Source of the DNA: Centropus unirufus
Lineage: Eukaryota > Chordata > Aves > Cuculiformes > Centropidae
DNA length: 64,000 bases
Direction: 5' to 3'
Assembly: GCA_013397695.1 (NCBI GenBank)
Contig: VYZI01000043.1
Location: 2,891,177-2,955,176 of the forward strand
Shown: positions 63,801 to 64,000 of the stretch, piece by piece
How positions within the stretch are numbered: position 1 is the stretch's first letter
How the letters are laid out: each line of letters opens with the position of its first letter
The notes under the pieces: model-generated
What the model was told of the DNA's origin: nothing
What the model saw: the letters and a program-made list of their open reading frames with translations, nothing else
The model's database searches: none
Made by a program: the position numbers and the translations under genes

Positions 63801-64000
63801 AATAGCCACTGAATTCAGGTTTCAGTTTATATCCCTGAAAACCTATCAGCCCCAAAAGTTCTTTGAATAATGCCCAACACAACCAACTGACCTATCTGCC
63901 CTTGCGTTTTCTCCTCAGACTGGAGAGTACTTTTTAAACTTTTGAAACCATCCTCATTCCCAAATACGTGAATGAAGATGGGTCATGCTCACCTATAAAG

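Larger units (their letters stand above)
55791..64000. other. Intergenic sequence to window end
   Basis: A+T-rich DNA with a short (TTCC)n run at 55970-55988, a T/G-rich stretch at 57370-57421 and a possible old repeat trace near 57.85 kb. A 153-codon plus-strand open frame at 55852-56313 lacks any recognised motif. No exon, RNA gene or intact transposon was seen. Confidence 0.55.

Noticed and set aside
5891..64000. TRABD2B, SKINT-like or other neighbouring-gene exons, tRNA/snRNA genes, LTR retroelements
   Set aside because: No translated segment or RNA fold resembling these was found by eye; a profile search would be needed to exclude short exons.

Overview
This window is vertebrate genomic DNA, most probably from a bird. 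It is intron-rich and gene-poor. It carries CR1 LINE fragments in both orientations, one of which ends in an avian-style (AGAAT)n tail. It also has a degraded MIR-type SINE and traces of the palindromic repeats common in archosaur and turtle genomes. Nothing prokaryotic is present: no operons, no CRISPR, no dense ORFs. The species cannot be named from the sequence.

The only protein-coding gene I can support is at the left edge, on the minus strand. It is the 5' end of an SLC5-family sodium/sugar cotransporter, best matched to SLC5A9 (SGLT4). Three coding exons (5806-5678, 4308-4237, 1723-1619) have exact GT-AG junctions and stay in frame for the first 102 residues. These cover the N-terminal tail, the first membrane helix and the next helix with its sodium/sugar-site motif. 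The rest of the gene lies to the left of base 1. An HNF1-like palindrome sits 72 bp upstream of the start codon, which fits an epithelial sugar transporter.

From about 5.9 kb to 64 kb I find no exon I can defend. This stretch is the upstream flank of the transporter. By remembered human gene order it would lie between SLC5A9 and TRABD2B, but no TRABD2B exon was recognised. The flank holds five CR1 pieces (about 19.1, 27.0, 43.4, 48.5 and 55.3 kb), one MIR-type SINE (30.9 kb), small archosaur-type repeat fragments (21.5, 54.9, 57.8 kb), and an unclassified ~75-bp repeat pair (6.86 and 11.58 kb). It also contains microsatellites, two assembly gaps (17766-17886 and 49142-49287) placed inside or beside simple repeats, and several short hairpins. 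A few repeat-free blocks look like possible conserved regulatory elements, but only alignment could show that.

The remaining open reading frames of 60-170 codons are what random sequence of this length produces. I found no new biological system. The most useful leads are the HNF1-like site, the substituted sugar-site position in the transporter, the near-perfect hairpin at 40.3 kb, and the candidate noncoding elements.
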